Numbered from the stretch's first letter, positions 36,269 through 50,262 are shown. The stretch: DNA of 64,000 nt from Microvelia longipes (GCA_018340805.1 JACMZG010000008.1:22301255-22365254), one strand, 5' to 3'. Made by a program: numbers and translations. Notes: generated by a model from the letters alone, not told the origin.

Positions 36269-37654
36269 TCTAACGTGTATTACCGATGCTACGCAATAAT
36301 ATATTCACCATAGATAAACATTATTTATATGCGGGGGTCACTTCCTTCATTTTCAGTAACACTCGATTAACAAGTTATGTATATGTTTTTAGTTAAGTCC
36401 CTTATCACTACTCTTAAGAATCGATTCGATGGTCATTTTTGAAAACTTGGAGGTCCACCAAAACCACCGTAGCTTACTCAAAAAATAAATTATTCTTTTC
36501 GGGTTGGCAAAATATTTATCAAGAATAAGTCAAATAAAATCATAAAAATAGAATCCTTGACATTCCAGGTTCGAATCCTGATGACACTGATATCTCTAGT
36601 AGGAATACGAAATTTTTGATGAGCTATTAAAATGACACTGTTCCTCAATTTTTCCTGCACTTTAGCGCGAACTAGAGGATGGGAAAGCTTGGCTAACCTC
36701 AACTTCTCCTTGATAAATAATAATATCTGACAGGATTACGTTTTTACCACTAGTTCCTCATGCCATCATTTAATTATTTTATTAATAATTTTAAATGTTT
36801 GCATTACACATTTACACATATCTATATGTTAATGTTTCTTACCTATGACATGAATGTTGACATTTTCCATGCAGATTGTTGTTTTTTGTTTTTCAATAAA
36901 AGTTCTACGTGGGAGGCTAAACTGGGCAAAAACTATGAAAGAGATTCCCGAATTAAGAAACTTTTAGAAGTATGTTGTGTACAAGGTTTCAGAGAAATAG
37001 CATAAGTACGTAATGACCTTTTTAATGTTATCTAATTAATTTATAGAAAGAGCTGGTCTTTCTGCTAAGGTCAAAAGTGAACTATTCGCAAAGTTTTTTT
37101 CCTTTTATATAACGCTTTCTATATTTAAACCCGCCAAAACTTTCACTACAAAACATCTCTAATTAATTTAATTATTTTCTTCTCTTTTTTATTAAACTTA
37201 TTTAATGAGTTATAAATTAGGCTATTAATATTGACTAAAACTTTTTTTATTATACTGTAATCAAAATTATAGTTTAACTTATTATAAGTTCCTTAATACA
37301 AATTAATTTTTATTTACAATACATTTTTTTTACTCCCTGCATTAGTGCATTAAGTTAAATTATTGTTTTATATTAGTTTTGTTTAAAATTACATTAATGC
37401 ATTTTTTACAAGCATAACTATTGAAAAAGTGGTTACATTAATGTTGATCTTTTGAATAGTTGAAACAATCAAAACCCCTTTAAATATTTGTTCATTTTGA
37501 GACACGTCCCGCAGAATTTGAATGGTAAGTGCTTGATTCTAAAACTTTACTCTATTTGTAATAACTTTTAGTCTATAGTAGTTTTCTTACATTATTTTTT
37601 GAATTTTGTTTGAACTTACAACAGAAACTATCTAGTTATAGTAATTAGGGAGAT
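36269..37654. other. No gene seen
   Basis: AT-rich. The short ORFs (36,490-36,702 and 36,760-37,005) have no recognisable motif. GGTTCGAATCC near 36,570 resembles a B box but no A box or cloverleaf accompanies it. Confidence 0.35.
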
Positions 37655-38090
37655 GTCAGATCACCTAGCATGTAGGCCACGTTGTTGGGCCCTTCTTGCT
37701 AATAACTCCCTTGATTGTGTCTATCTTATGAGTCCTAGTGCAGAAATTTGGTGTCTTCACAGAAGAGTCTGTATTTACTATAAGTTTTGATAGCTTTAAC
37801 TAGATGCAACATTTACTCCACTTCTAGACTAAGCTTTTCTGCTATCGAAATCTTGAGGCAGGAAAATATATATATTTTATAAACTACTATTGAAGGTTCA
37901 AAATTTTGCCTTCACGCAGGTTCATTTAGGGTTAGAAATCTTTTACTTAGTGTGACATCGCCAGCTCGGTAGCACTGGCTTAACTTCCTTTTCGAAAGAC
38001 GGCACGTGAAAGAATTTCTATCCCTCGCATAAAATCCCTAGAGACCCCGATCGGGATCGAACTCGGACTGTCTGGGTGGCAACTATAACA
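37655..38090 (-). mobile_element. tRNA-derived SINE, same family as 23,810-24,234, 5' damaged
   Basis: On the - strand GAGTTCGATCCCGATCGGGG is the B box. The core (CGTGCCGTCTTTCGAAAAGG, GTTAAGCCAGTGC) and the downstream body (AAAGCTATCAAAACTTATAG-like) match the first copy. The A-box half of the head is shortened. Confidence 0.7.
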
Positions 38091-38796
38091 CCGCTGGGAC
38101 TTCTTTTTATAGTAGTAAAATTCTCTATTATTATCTTATTCATCTCTATAATTGTAACGATAATTTATATTCTTCGTAAAACAGGTTTCATTAAAAAAAT
38201 TAAATTGCTCTCAATAATTGTCAGAGATTTTGTATCATTTTACATAATTTTACAATCAATAGTTGAATGACGTCACTACACAAATGTAAAAGCTGATTTA
38301 ATTAGCTAAATTAATTTCTCATCGCTCCCTTTTAATTTATTTCATATAACATTTTATTCAAACATCAAATTTTCCACATATTATTTGAAATTGATATTTA
38401 TTTTATATTTGCAACTAATGATGTCAATTTAAACATAATTTAAATGGTTTCAAATAACATACTGACTTTGTATTTTTAATTATTTAGAATACAAACTCGC
38501 GTTAATGTTTTTATCGGTGATAATATTTTGTTAAATAATTTTGTCATGTATTTGCCATTTTCAGTTCTTATTTATTTTTAAAGATTAATGATTTTTCAAC
38601 ATATGAAATTAAGTAATAATAATCATATCCAAAGAAGGTAGGAGCGATTTCGACTTTATGTTTAATTTTTCTACTATAATTTTTGAAAAAGAGTGAAGGT
38701 CCTCGAACAATTTTCTACTAATAAATTCTTATTTGTATGGTATGCATGGGTACTTTTCTTCAAAACTCGCTATAGACTGATCGGTAAAACCGATGT

Positions 38797-39446
38797 GGGC
38801 CATTCCACGTCAAATCAACTCAAAAAAGTACATTTTTGGACTCGATGTCACCGATTTTAATATAAATATAATTTGTACTGGGTGTGGACACAGTAGCGCA
38901 TAACGTGTGTCAAGGTTTGTCAAACTGTAAAAAAGTTAAAATTTATCTTATAATCATTGATAAAATTTGCAAAAATGGACTTTTTTACACTTTGACATAC
39001 CTTGATACACTTTATGCGCTTCTGTGTCCAATCCCATGGCGGTCCCAAAATGAAACTTGGTGGACATTTTACTAACAGTTTAAGCTCTTTTTAGGATTTT
39101 ATTCAAAATTTTATAATTGGTTTTTGGAGATATTAACATTTTTATTTTATATTTGCTCATAATAAAAACGTGTAACTAATTATCCAAAAGTATGTAGAAT
39201 CTATTTGAAAGGGCCAACTTTAAGCTTTCAAACGCCACCAAAATAAGAATTATAGCCCACGCCGAATTTTTGATTTAGCCATTTTTGCAGTTAAAGAATT
39301 TTGGAAAATTCACCACCCTACTGCGGCAATATGGCTCTAAGTCTGGATTTTTTCTTTCTTCTATGGTGCCTACCTGTCAGCCAAGTTATATTAAAATCGG
39401 AGATATCACGTGTTTTTACCTGTTGATTTGATATGTAATGAACCAT
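38797..39446. mobile_element. MITE-like element with nested inverted repeats
   Basis: The left end GGGCCATTCCACGTCAAATC is imperfectly mirrored near 39,421-39,446 (GTTGATTTGATATGTAATG). Inside, ~55-base arms at about 38,885-38,938 and 38,975-39,033 form a strong hairpin (GACACAGTAGCGCATAA against TTATGCGCTTCTGTGTC). No ORF. The outer boundaries are tentative; the inner hairpin is clear. 38,091-38,796 before it holds no gene. Confidence 0.5.
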
Positions 39447-39484
39447 GTGTAAAAACGTTCTATAAGCTACAAAACTAAACAAAA

Positions 39485-40200
39485 ACATCGAGTACGGGGC
39501 ACTTCGGAACATTTTCACATCATCATCATCAAATTGGATTTCTTATCCTCTCTACTGGAGACTCGATTTGTTCTTTCTCAAAACAAAACTATTTTGCTTT
39601 ACGTCTTCAGACTTGCATCGCTTTTTATCAGAATATAAAACCATCTATTTTATTCCCAACTTCACCCATCGATAGGTATGGGTGATTACCTATCTGCTTA
39701 ACATTAACTTATTAGATTATTATATAAAAATTTTCAAACCATAGTGTAATGAAATTTAGTATACTTATTCCTTTTTTAAAAAGGATACTCTCCTCAAATT
39801 TTAGCTCACTTCGAATATATTTAGATTTTTAACACTCTTTAAACTACTTACCTAATTCAATTCAATTTAACCAATGCTATTAATTAATTGAAACTCTTAA
39901 TTTAATTATTATATAGGGGGATATGGATGCTAAATTTTTGAGTTAATGATGTTTTAAAAAATCCAGAAGGCAGAATTAGATATTGAGATTGTTTTTGTAC
40001 CAAGTTTAGTGCTCTAGTATATAAACATAGGGTGCTAACTAATACACCCACTCACACACAAATACACACACAAACAGACAAATTAATAAAACAACTCTGG
40101 AGGTCTCAAAAAGACCTGAAATGGATATTGTGAGCGTTATCACGATTTCGTATCTTAGTTCAAACACAATACGTTTCCTACTGTGAAAATGAGAGAAAGT
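39485..40200 (-). repeat. Dispersed repeat R1, diverged copy
   Basis: Begins CGAGTACGGGGCACTTCGG and ends around CTGTGAAAATGAGAGAAAG, with CACACACAAATACACAC in between. The most diverged of the long copies. Confidence 0.6.
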
Positions 40201-41332
40201 CAAAATGTCTTATTTTATCTGGAATTATTTTAAGAGATACGAAATCTGACTAAATTTTCTTTTCATAAAATGTATTCCTGTTGTTTTTCATACACTTGGT
40301 AACAAGAACAAAACAATAAAGGATTTGTTGCTACTCCAGCGATTCCAATGATTTAATGTTTCTTAATAATAATCCTAACCTAAATAATGCAATAATGTTT
40401 AAGATTTTAAAACGTTAATACTATCGTTAAAGTTAACCGGAATAAAACAATGTTTAATTAACATGTTCTATAACTTTATTATGAGTTTAAACTAATTATT
40501 CTTAAACTTGTAAAGATAATAACGAAAGCCTTTAGAAAATTTACATAAAGAATAGAAACTGGAATAAGATCGAGCTTACAATCTAGATCTTGTTATTTGT
40601 ATTTTAAAAGTTCACAAGAAGTTATTGTTTCATATAAAAGTTGATATGAAAATTGTTGGAAATTTTCAAAGATATGAAGGTTTAGAGTGAGCCGAGGTGT
40701 AAGTTTTAAATACATGAGTTTATAATGTTAATTTGAAATAGTTTTACTTTATAAGTGGTTACTGGAATTTCAAATAGACAAAGCGGATCGGATTGTGAAT
40801 TGGACACGATCCCGGTCTTTTATGACTTGATTGGTTTCAGCTACAGATTGAACAATTATAGGATATGAAATAATATCTTTGTATACCGTTTGGGACATTT
40901 CAGATGCACCGATATAATAACTTTTTAAAAAGGTTGAAACATGGTCTTAGACTTTAAAAAATGGTCTCTAACCACTTTTAAGTTCAAATTTACCGTTATT
41001 ATTTTGGTAACTATTATCCAAGTATAGTAATTGTTAGCTACCACTTTTGGTAACCATTGAATTATAATTTAGTGCAATATAACTTAGATACTAACAATAT
41101 AATTTAGATACTGTGTTTAACCCATGAAAATTTATTACCAAAATTATTGGAAAATTATTGTTTGACATATATCGTAGATTTTTGTTCAAACCACTAGAAG
41201 GTAATTTGTTTTAAAAAAAATCAATGATATTGATCAATAATATCAGCACACTAGAAGTAAAAATATTGAACAAAATACAATCTTCAAAAACCAGACTACC
41301 TGATGAAAATTTTATGGCCATTATTAGAGAAT
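40201..41332. other. No gene seen
   Basis: AT-rich sequence without recognisable features. Confidence 0.35.
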
Positions 41333-41393
41333 ACTTGTTTTTTCAAACAAGTAAAGAGCGGGTAATATGGATTTTCATCCATATTACTCGCTC
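41333..41393. other. Two adjacent strong hairpins with the same TTTC loop
   Basis: Hairpin 1: arms 41,333-41,340 and 41,345-41,352, perfect. Hairpin 2: arms 41,356-41,372 and 41,377-41,393, 17 bases with one mismatch. Only 3 bases separate them and both have the loop TTTC. They lie inside a 93-codon ORF (41,224-41,505, +) of no recognisable family. Confidence 0.6.
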
Positions 41394-41900
41394 AATGAAT
41401 TTCTCCAAAACGAGCATGTTTCTTTTTTTACTTTTGTACGCCTCGAAAAGACTTATTTATATGTCCAACAATAGCTTGATGAAGAATTACCAGAATATTC
41501 TGTAAACGGTATAAAATGTCTTAGAACTAAATGTAGTATTTAAATAAGCAATATCACTGTACGCTCTATTTCAATTTTTTATAGTTACTAAAATTACCAT
41601 GTTTGAATAAAACTTACCGATATAATGGTATTAAATATTACCTCAATAGAGTAAATTTACTAGGAGTAGTGGTAGTAGACACCATTTTCAAAAGTGTAGG
41701 GCCATGTTTTTTCTCTTATTTTCAAGGATTTAATCTTAGCTCGTCTGAAACATCCCACCCTGTATGTAGTGGTAAGATTGTAATTATATTAGCTATGTGT
41801 GTATTAAAGTTTATACGATTTTTTTTTTGAAAACTGAAAATTTATGAATAAAAACTTGATGGTTAATTATAACAGATGGTTAATTATAACAGATACTGAT

Positions 41901-41908
41901 GATATATA

Positions 41909-41971
<63 letters not shown>

Positions 41972-42031
41972 ATATATAATATAATATAATATATATTATA
42001 TATATTATATATATATATATATATATAATAT
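41901..42031. repeat. (TA)n microsatellite
   Basis: TA runs with slips, followed by GTATGTATGTATG. Confidence 0.95.
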
Positions 42032-42825
42032 TAGTATGTATGTATGTATGGTATGAATTTACATAAGATCGGTAATGATATTAACTATATGTATGTATGG
42101 ACATTTTAAGATTATGAAAGTTATATTAAAACATATCTTATAATTTTTAATAATAATATCTAGTTGTACAGACAGTCCATTACTGTGACCCCTCTAATTT
42201 TTTTTAATTTTAATTTTTGTCACCTTACTATAGTGGGTCTTACCGCGTGGTTAAAGTTATTGGTCTAATGTATTGTAGTATTTTAACCCTAACTAGCAAA
42301 GAATTATCTTAGTAATTTTAACTAAAACTCTATACATTTTATTTATAAACTTAAGGAAAAGCTATTGGGAAAATGTTCCCTTTAAAAAGGATTAGCTTGC
42401 GATATAGTGTTATAACATAATCCATGGACTTAAATCCAAGGGACTCTGGCAAACATTTGGTTTTATCAGAATAAATAAAGGTTTGCACATCAATATACAC
42501 CTTAAGGTAACCCAAGTTATAATATTTACATTTTATCCGAGTATAAATATTATTATATTCTTATTTAATGTATTAAAAGAGAAAATATATGAATACTATG
42601 ATCAGGTTAATAATTTGCCTCTGTTTTATCTATCATACACGCTACTGACGTATCACTTCGAAAAGAAATTTAAACTAAATTTGTTTCTTGAAATTGTTTT
42701 ATTACTGTTTATTTATTTCAGGTGGACCCCTGCAGGAACCACCTCGGGTGGTAGAAGCAACCGTTACGCTTAAAGTGTATTCTAAAGTTGGCGATAATTT
42801 ATCTAAACAATAATCTTCTATAAAC
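42032..42825. other. No gene seen
   Basis: A 96-codon ORF at 42,483-42,773 (+) is mostly hydrophobic AT-rich codons and ends in a GC-richer patch. No family recognised. Confidence 0.3.
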
Positions 42826-42920
42826 TAAGAGCGTAACCTGGGATGCGAACCCCAGACCTCCGTGGGTGTCAAAAGTCAGTGTAAAGACTAACGCTCTAAC
42901 GACCTCGGCCACGGAGGCGC
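42826..42920 (-). mobile_element. tRNA-like SINE head
   Basis: On the - strand GTGGCCGAGGTCGTTAGAGC is an A-box-like start and GGGGTTCGCATCCCAG a B-box-like end, about 50 bases apart, as in Ser/Leu-type tRNAs. The acceptor ends do not pair; instead GCCTCCGTGG pairs with CCACGGAGG inside. So it is a tRNA-derived repeat or pseudo-tRNA, not a working tRNA. Confidence 0.55.
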
Positions 42921-45078
42921 TTCCTAAAGTAAGTTAAATAAAAATAAGTTATTAAAACTAATTAATTAATTTATTTTTGTTACAGTGCTTCTACTTTATC
43001 AGACAGTGTAACTTTCTAATAAGTGGTAAGTTTTATTTTACTTTTTAGTTGTTCAGTAGATTAAGCTCTGTTTGTCATAGCAGTTTATTCTGTTTCAGTG
43101 TGTTCTTTCATTTATATTTAAATAACTTTTATTATTTTATAAATATTTAACTGTAAAAGGTATTTCTACTGCCAGAACCGTATTCGTGTATTGACATGTA
43201 AATTGTGTAGGTACCGTATTGTGTAGATGACATGGTAAATTTTGTTTAGAACAAGAATAGTGCAGAAATAATATAGAGATAATGACCTTGAGACCGTTGC
43301 CCTCCCTCTCAAGAGCAGACAAGCTAACTACTCTCTTTAATATGCTATTTCCCTGTAAATCTTCCCTAAGTTGACATTTTTTTACATCATTGAATAATTG
43401 TGTTGTATTTCACAGCTTGCTGAGTCATTAAGCTGAAGTTAATGCCGTTGAAAAGCCACGGGTAATAACAAAATGTACAACTTACAGGTCGTTTGCCTCA
43501 TAAACATTTTAAAAGATTTATGTTCGACTAACTTGAAACAGCAGCTAGCTTTCTTTTTATCTAAATTTTGTAAGCATGAGAGTTATAATGATTTTAGGAT
43601 TGTTATTCTTTTTCCTTATTTTATAAGTTTATAGACAACAGAAAAATAATTGGTGTCTAGATCTTCTCATACGCGTCCTCAGGTCGTATTATCGAACGTT
43701 GTTGTCTATGCGTGTTAATCGTGCCTATCATAGCGTACTAAAACTCAGCTTATGATCTTGGATAACATTATTTACTTCTGGAATATCCTGGAATATTTTA
43801 CTTAAGTACCCCCGTGGGGTTAAATTTTATTCTTTGATTCCTTCCTATTCCTATCTGGGTATTTTAACTAGGACTGTATTTACAGGTTTTACTATTGCTA
43901 TTTAGAATTCAACGTCAGCTTGAATTGTTACATTCGAAATACAATCTAAACTTGAGGTTTACCCATGCAGAACCCCTGAAAGAATGAAATGTCTTAAAAT
44001 AAATATTTATTTAAATATTTATATATTTATTTATATAAATAAATAAAGTAAAAACAAATAGCTTTTATTTTTTTTTCTATCGGCTCCTATCTAATAAGAG
44101 ACGCAAATGAATGAAACGATCCTTAAATTTTTAATATTATTAAATTATGCGTACTGTAGCTAATTTAATATTATTAAATTAGCTACTGTAGTAGCTCAAG
44201 GGAGTTTAGAAGTATGGTTTGAGTTTCTATTATGCATGTTTGTGAGTATTCCATACTAAAATGCAGTTTTTTACTTCAGATATCTTTGGACATGTTATCG
44301 TGCTTAAATAACTTTAGTTAATTATTCTGCAATTAGAGCTGACTGCCATATCATCATCTAATTGAAATTATTTCTATTAATATAATTAAAACAAAAGAAA
44401 TTCGCAAAAGGATATTATTTTTCAAAAATTAGAGCTATTTGTGTTGAATTTACTATTCCTTAATCTTAGAACGACCTCCTTTCAAGTCCTTTTGGTCTAG
44501 AAAGACGAAAGACTTGGTTATGTATTTTTAAAGATAAAGTTAAAAACAAAAATATTTATTTATTTTGTTTATAGAATTAAGAAATAAAATAATAGAGATA
44601 AAGAAAATGTCTCATATCTCATCCTCCTTAACATTTTCTCGTTATAAATATAAATTCTTCTTTAGAAATGAAAAGAATTGGATAGAGATGGCGCAGAGGT
44701 GGAGCAGTATTTTATCTCTTTGACGTACAAATAAAAATTCATTGGAGTGTATAATAAATCCTCCTGAGAGTCAAGTCGCTCGGAATTAAATTATTTATTC
44801 CGTATCAAATGAAATATTCTATTAAATAAAATTTAAATACACTTTTTATACTATTTCAGTAAATTTACAATCTGTTTGTTTTTTTCAAAGATTCTCCTGA
44901 CTTAATTACAATTCAATCCAGATTCGAACCCTATTTTTCTAATTTGTTTTGCTCTAATAAATCTCATTATAAGATACTAATTTTTAATTTTAAATTAAAT
45001 AATATTTTAGTGCATTTGTGTTATCTTAAGTTTGCTTATTTGTTTGGTCTGCGTTTACCATTTTCACCAAGTTAATTT
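42921..45078. other. No gene seen
   Basis: Includes a 13-base-arm hairpin (44,157-44,169 with 44,173-44,185) flanked by TACTGTAG repeats. Otherwise AT-rich without coding signal. Confidence 0.35.
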
Positions 45079-45082
45079 ACAG

Positions 45083-45607
45083 TGTAACCATTTGGTCACA
45101 ACAAGCCCTCAAACTAACAAACCCAAGCCATTTTGATGTGCTTAAATAATTAATAGGTAATATATAGATATAAGTATAAGTACGAACACGCAGGTAGGAC
45201 TAACTGCTAGAGCTAGGAATTATCTGGAATAGGGGTGGGAGTCATGGACGACGGTGGTAAGGTAGATTAGTACATGGAAGTATAGAGGAGGAATATGGGG
45301 GGTCTGTGATGCATGGTCACAGAGTTCCCCCGGGGGGGGGGGGGGGGGGGTAGAAAGGAAATACTTAAAAAACTTAAAAAATACTTAATACTTGATAAAA
45401 ATTATTATCAATTATTATTTTTCAAATCAATGTGGACCACCGTCGTCCATGACTCCACCCCTATTCCAGATAATTCCTAGCTCTAGCAGTTAGTCCTACT
45501 GCGTGTTCGTACTATACTTATATCTATATATTATCTATTAATTATTTAAGCACATCAAAATGGCTTGGGTTTGTTAGTTTGAGGCTTGTTGTGACCAAAT
45601 GGTTACA
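45083..45607. mobile_element. Foldback element with ~180-base arms and a G19 run
   Basis: The arms, about 45,083-45,262 and 45,432-45,607, start TGTAACCATTTGGTCACAAC and end with its complement. They are nearly identical, differing by a few indels. ACAG flanks both ends (45,079-45,082 and 45,608-45,611), a possible 4-bp target duplication. The interior contains CCCCC followed by 19 G (45,332-45,350). No ORF. A non-autonomous DNA transposon is likely. Confidence 0.7.
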
Positions 45608-45937
45608 ACAGCTATCCACATCATTGCCATATTGCTAGTTATGTGTTGAACTGTATTTCAAAAAAAGAAAAAACACATATTGCCTTTTAGCTACTAAACT
45701 AAATTCAAATTTATTTAAAATATATTAAGAAATAAATAATGAAATAAAATATATTTATTATCATATATAAATATAATTTATCAATAAATAATTAATTATA
45801 ACTTTATGTTTGCTATGTTTTATAACTTTAGCTAGCAACCAAACGTTACAAATCAACAAAATCTACTTTTTTAGATTCACTTTACTTAATATTTAAAAGT
45901 TATATAGGAAGATAAATAAAATATACATACACACACA

Positions 45938-46060
<123 letters not shown>

Positions 46061-48962
46061 TAAAATTGATATTAAATTATTCTGTTCAGTTTGAGTTTCC
46101 CACTTTATTTAAAAGAAATATATTTTCATATATCAGCAAAAAATTATATTACAATTATATATTATTTCTTCTGTTGGTCTTCATAATTTAATATTACTTT
46201 AGAAATTGGGCACAGATAATGCTCTGTACCCAATTTCTAAACAAGTAAAACATCTTCATGACGTGTGTTTTCGTGCCTTGCCAATTGACTGAAGTTTTCC
46301 TTAATAATGCCTGTGTTAAGAGTGAAATCTTGCAATAAATAATTAAAAATACCGGGTGTCTAGTGCCTAATTTTTAATTACAATTACATTGTATTATGAT
46401 AAGCACATTATGATAAATGTTAGCCATCGTTATATTTACCTAATCACAAACCAAATTTATTATAATGACTATTTTTTCTTATGCAAAATATCTGTAAAAA
46501 AAAAAATAACACAGTTCCTAACTTATGTTCACTCTATGTTCTAATAAACAGAATTACTTACAAATTTTAATGTGAAATGTGCTGCCCTTTTAGCTAATGC
46601 ACTAGTTGAATAAACTAAACAAGTAGGTAAAATTGCCAGTAGCTTCACACCTGACGTTAAAGAACACATAGCAGACTTCAACACTATATACCATCAATCA
46701 ATGTCACCCTACATTTCTGTCACTAGCATTCATTAACAGATTAAAACATGGTTAATAATCTATTCAATAGAGTTCAGCTTTTAGATTGTCGTACCAGTTA
46801 TTTTTAGATTCCAAAAATGTTTGTTTCTATGTAATAGTTGTATTATGTTTTACTTAAAATAAAACATGTGCAAAATATGTTAATTAATTAATAATTTAAT
46901 TAATTAATTATATATATAGTAAGTAATAAATGATGGAACGAATGATTCTTATTTCTTCTCTGTGCCATTATCCATTATTTTAACTTTAAATGATTAGTAA
47001 TGCGTACAATCATAAACTGGCTCATGATTTTAATGTTTTGGTTCATTACTTTTTTACACGTAATACAGTTTCTTACTAATAAACTGCTACAGGACAACAA
47101 GTATAAGACAGGCGCAGCTTTAAAAGTCAAAGCTACTTAATTTTTAATTTGTTAGTTATCGACGAAAATATTTATATATTTTTTTTGGGGCGACCATTAA
47201 AATGATATGAAAAAGTTAGTTTACATCTGTCAAAAACGTGACGTTTTACCGCAAATAAATTCAAATTTACGGAACGTTTTATACAATAATAAAATATATT
47301 AATTATTTAATATATTATATTAATAATATAAAATAAATTATTTGTTTAAAAGATTGAAATTAATAAACGAAGCAAGTTTGAATGGTGGTACTTTTAAGGA
47401 AACCTAGTTGAATGACCATCTAGTGTAATACTTTTAGAAGCTTACATGACCCTTAATTTTATCACCCTAAAATTTGGAGAGTTCCCAATTTGTAAAGTTG
47501 GAAAAGTATGGATGTGTACCCAATGTGTACCCGTGTACCCCATAGACCCCGAAATACTCCAAATACGACCCGATTTGTTTTTATCTTTATATTTTAATTT
47601 ACCTTAAATTATTTTGATTTAGTACTTTAAAAATATAGTATACCTAAAGCAAATTCATGGAGTTGTCAACCTTTAATATTCAAATTGTTCCATTATCATA
47701 CTCTCTGTGATCCGTCTAATGTACTTTAAATATACTTGGTTGTTTTATTAATTAAGTAAAATATTGTCGATTTTACTTACTTATAATGCTCGATACTTAT
47801 AATAACGCTCGATACTTTATTATAATGCGTATTTACAGATATTATACTTAAATACTTTGTTCTATGCTTTAGCCATACTTTAGGCTATATACGGGTCTTT
47901 TTTAAATAACATAACATTTAGATATAACTAGTTGTGACAAAGTTTGATTTTTGAAAAGACTAATTACAAAAAAATTTAAAGAGCAACTTTGTTTAGAGTA
48001 ATTAAAGTAGAGTTATTTTTTTCTGAATTAAGATTTAAAGAAATCGATGAAGGAAATAGTTTTCTGAATATAATCGCAGTTGTAAATATGTTAGGAAGTT
48101 AAAAAATAGTTACAGATAAGAAAGTTGAGAATAAATGAGAATATTGTTAAGTTTTTTCGAATAACAGAACGAGATTTTGTTTAGTTTCTAAGTTAGATTG
48201 TAGATTGTGTGTCTTTGAAGAAGTTATATGGGTCGTTGTTGGGGTAGTCTAGTTTATGTTGGCTCTGAGAGTAGATAATCTCCAAGTTTATTTTATGTGG
48301 TAATCCGGTATTTTGTTGGTTGTCGTGGCAGTTTTTTTTCTCTTTTAAATTCCACTTAACCCGAAGACGTAGAATTTCGTAAGACTTCAAGGCTCCTTCA
48401 ATTTCAACCCGGCTAATCCGCTTTTGCCTCTCCTCATCTCGAGCATCCAATCAAAAAATATTTACTCAAATACAATATTTACCCCCTTTCTTCCATCTCA
48501 CATCATTTTAGCGGAATAAAACTCCGGATTATAACTTATATTGGAAATTTAAGAAGTAGTGGATTAAATAGAATTATGTTTCGACTTATTGCTTTATTAT
48601 TACATAATAAATGAGTTCTTATACTCATTTCTCTTAGCGTATTCTGATGAGCGTTTTATACTATGTTTTGAATTATTATTTATTTTTAATACCAGATTAG
48701 TATTACGTAGATATGTTTATTTAAATTAACTTTTCACTGATTTAATCCTACTCTAACCATTTTATATATGAATTTACGTCAGATAATATGATTTAAATTA
48801 TTTTGTCTAATAATCATCATACAATTATTTATAGCATGGCTACGCTCTAATATAATCTGTTTAGTAGACTGTTCAGGAATATTGAGATTTGGGGCTAGTT
48901 TATCTGAAAGGCAAATGCAAGTTTAATCAATATTTGTTAATAGTATTCATATGTTAATATAA
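46061..48962. other. Intergenic stretch, no gene recognised
   Basis: One hairpin, arms 46,201-46,215 and 46,224-46,238 with one mismatch. An 85-codon - strand ORF at 48,193-48,450 has balanced composition and a charged N-terminus (ERQKRISRVEIEGALKS) but no family I recognise. It could be an old transposon or exon scrap. Confidence 0.35.
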
Positions 48963-49158
<196 letters not shown>

Positions 49159-49984
49159 AAATGTGTGTGTGTAAAAAGACTCCCCTTCCATATAGTATAG
49201 TAATGTTTTTACATTAACCATTTTGGCGCTGTACTATATCTGACTACAAAATTTGCACATTGACCCACTTTTTTGTATATAACGATTCTATGACCAAATT
49301 AATTACTATTTTGCTCTTTGAGGAGCCAAACAATGGCCAAAATTATTTATTAAAATATTTTATGGGTAATTTGTATTTTTATGTAAACTAATTTTTCACA
49401 ATTTGATACTTTTTGACTATTTTCTTCATTAAATAGTTTGCTCCCTCTGAGGAAGCAAATATATAAAAATGCGCCCCAAAAATTAAAGTTAAATATATTT
49501 TTTAATTGTCATTCTAAATGAAAACTAGTTAATTACACTGTAAAACTAGTTCACAGTGTGTCTAGTTCATCTAGCCCAACCAGACTCATCCAAATCCACT
49601 GCTCTGGCTAGTGCCGACTACTAGTTCACTGTGTGCTAGGTTCATCTAGTCATACTAGCTCCTCTGATCACATTAGTCTCACTTGGCCTCGTCTTTCCAG
49701 TCTCATCAATCTCATCAGTTCCTCTAGCATTACCTAACTCTAGCTAGGCTCACCCGCTCTGGCTAGTCCAGTTCCACCCAACAAACAACTCTAGCACCCA
49801 GATGTCAGCGTGCACAAATTTATTCTTTAGCCCTAACCTGAAAGTCACATCCTTATAGCACTCCACAGTGCTATAAGGATACGTCTGTCTTCAAGAACCG
49901 AGCTCTTCGTTCCTAGTCACTTACGTTATTCGTGTCGCCGCCATCACTTTCACTGACTAAGTTTTCGGACATACAAATTCTCAG
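49159..49984. other. No gene; CTAG/CATC-rich patch and a perfect hairpin
   Basis: 49,550-49,800 is a loose repetition of TCTAGTTCATCTAG-like words. 49,849-49,880 is a perfect hairpin (14-base arms 49,849-49,862 and 49,867-49,880, loop CCAC). Confidence 0.5.
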
Positions 49985-50262
49985 TATATCTTTCCGACGT
50001 TCATCTCCCCCAGCCCGCAGAACATTTACTTTTCGTGAGCTGGAGACAACGGAAACGTGGATCCAGACTTGTCTAAGATGAAACTAGATCCGACCCCTAG
50101 TAGTCCAAGGAAACCACGTAAAACCCTGGCTGGGTTGGCCGGCTTTGAATTGAAGACCTCCCGAGTGTACGGTACAAGGGATAACCTCATGTCCCCGGCT
50201 GGATTTGAACCCTCGACCTCCAGATCGAAAGGCGAGCGCTCTACCACTGAGCTACCGGACTC
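49985..50262 (-). mobile_element. tRNA-derived SINE
   Basis: The - strand head begins near 50,260 with GGTAGCTCAGTGGTAGAGCG (A box) and has GAGGGTTCAAATCCAGCC (B box), 71 bases in all. Acceptor and anticodon stems contain mismatches, so it is not a functional tRNA. A GC-richer body follows to about 49,985 (CCTTGGACTACTAGGGGTC, GGAGATGAACGTCGG). Confidence 0.65.

Noticed and set aside
36560..36590. Third copy of the tRNA-derived SINE (GGTTCGAATCC)
   Set aside because: Only a B-box-like word; no A box and no shared core or body.
42833..42917. Functional Ser/Leu-type tRNA
   Set aside because: The acceptor ends do not pair and the 5' part pairs internally instead.
48193..48450. Possible host exon
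   Set aside because: Balanced composition but no family, no splice context that I could support; left as an unexplained ORF in the intergenic entry.
50190..50260. Functional tRNA gene on the - strand
   Set aside because: A and B boxes are good, but acceptor, anticodon and T stems have mismatches and a SINE body follows.
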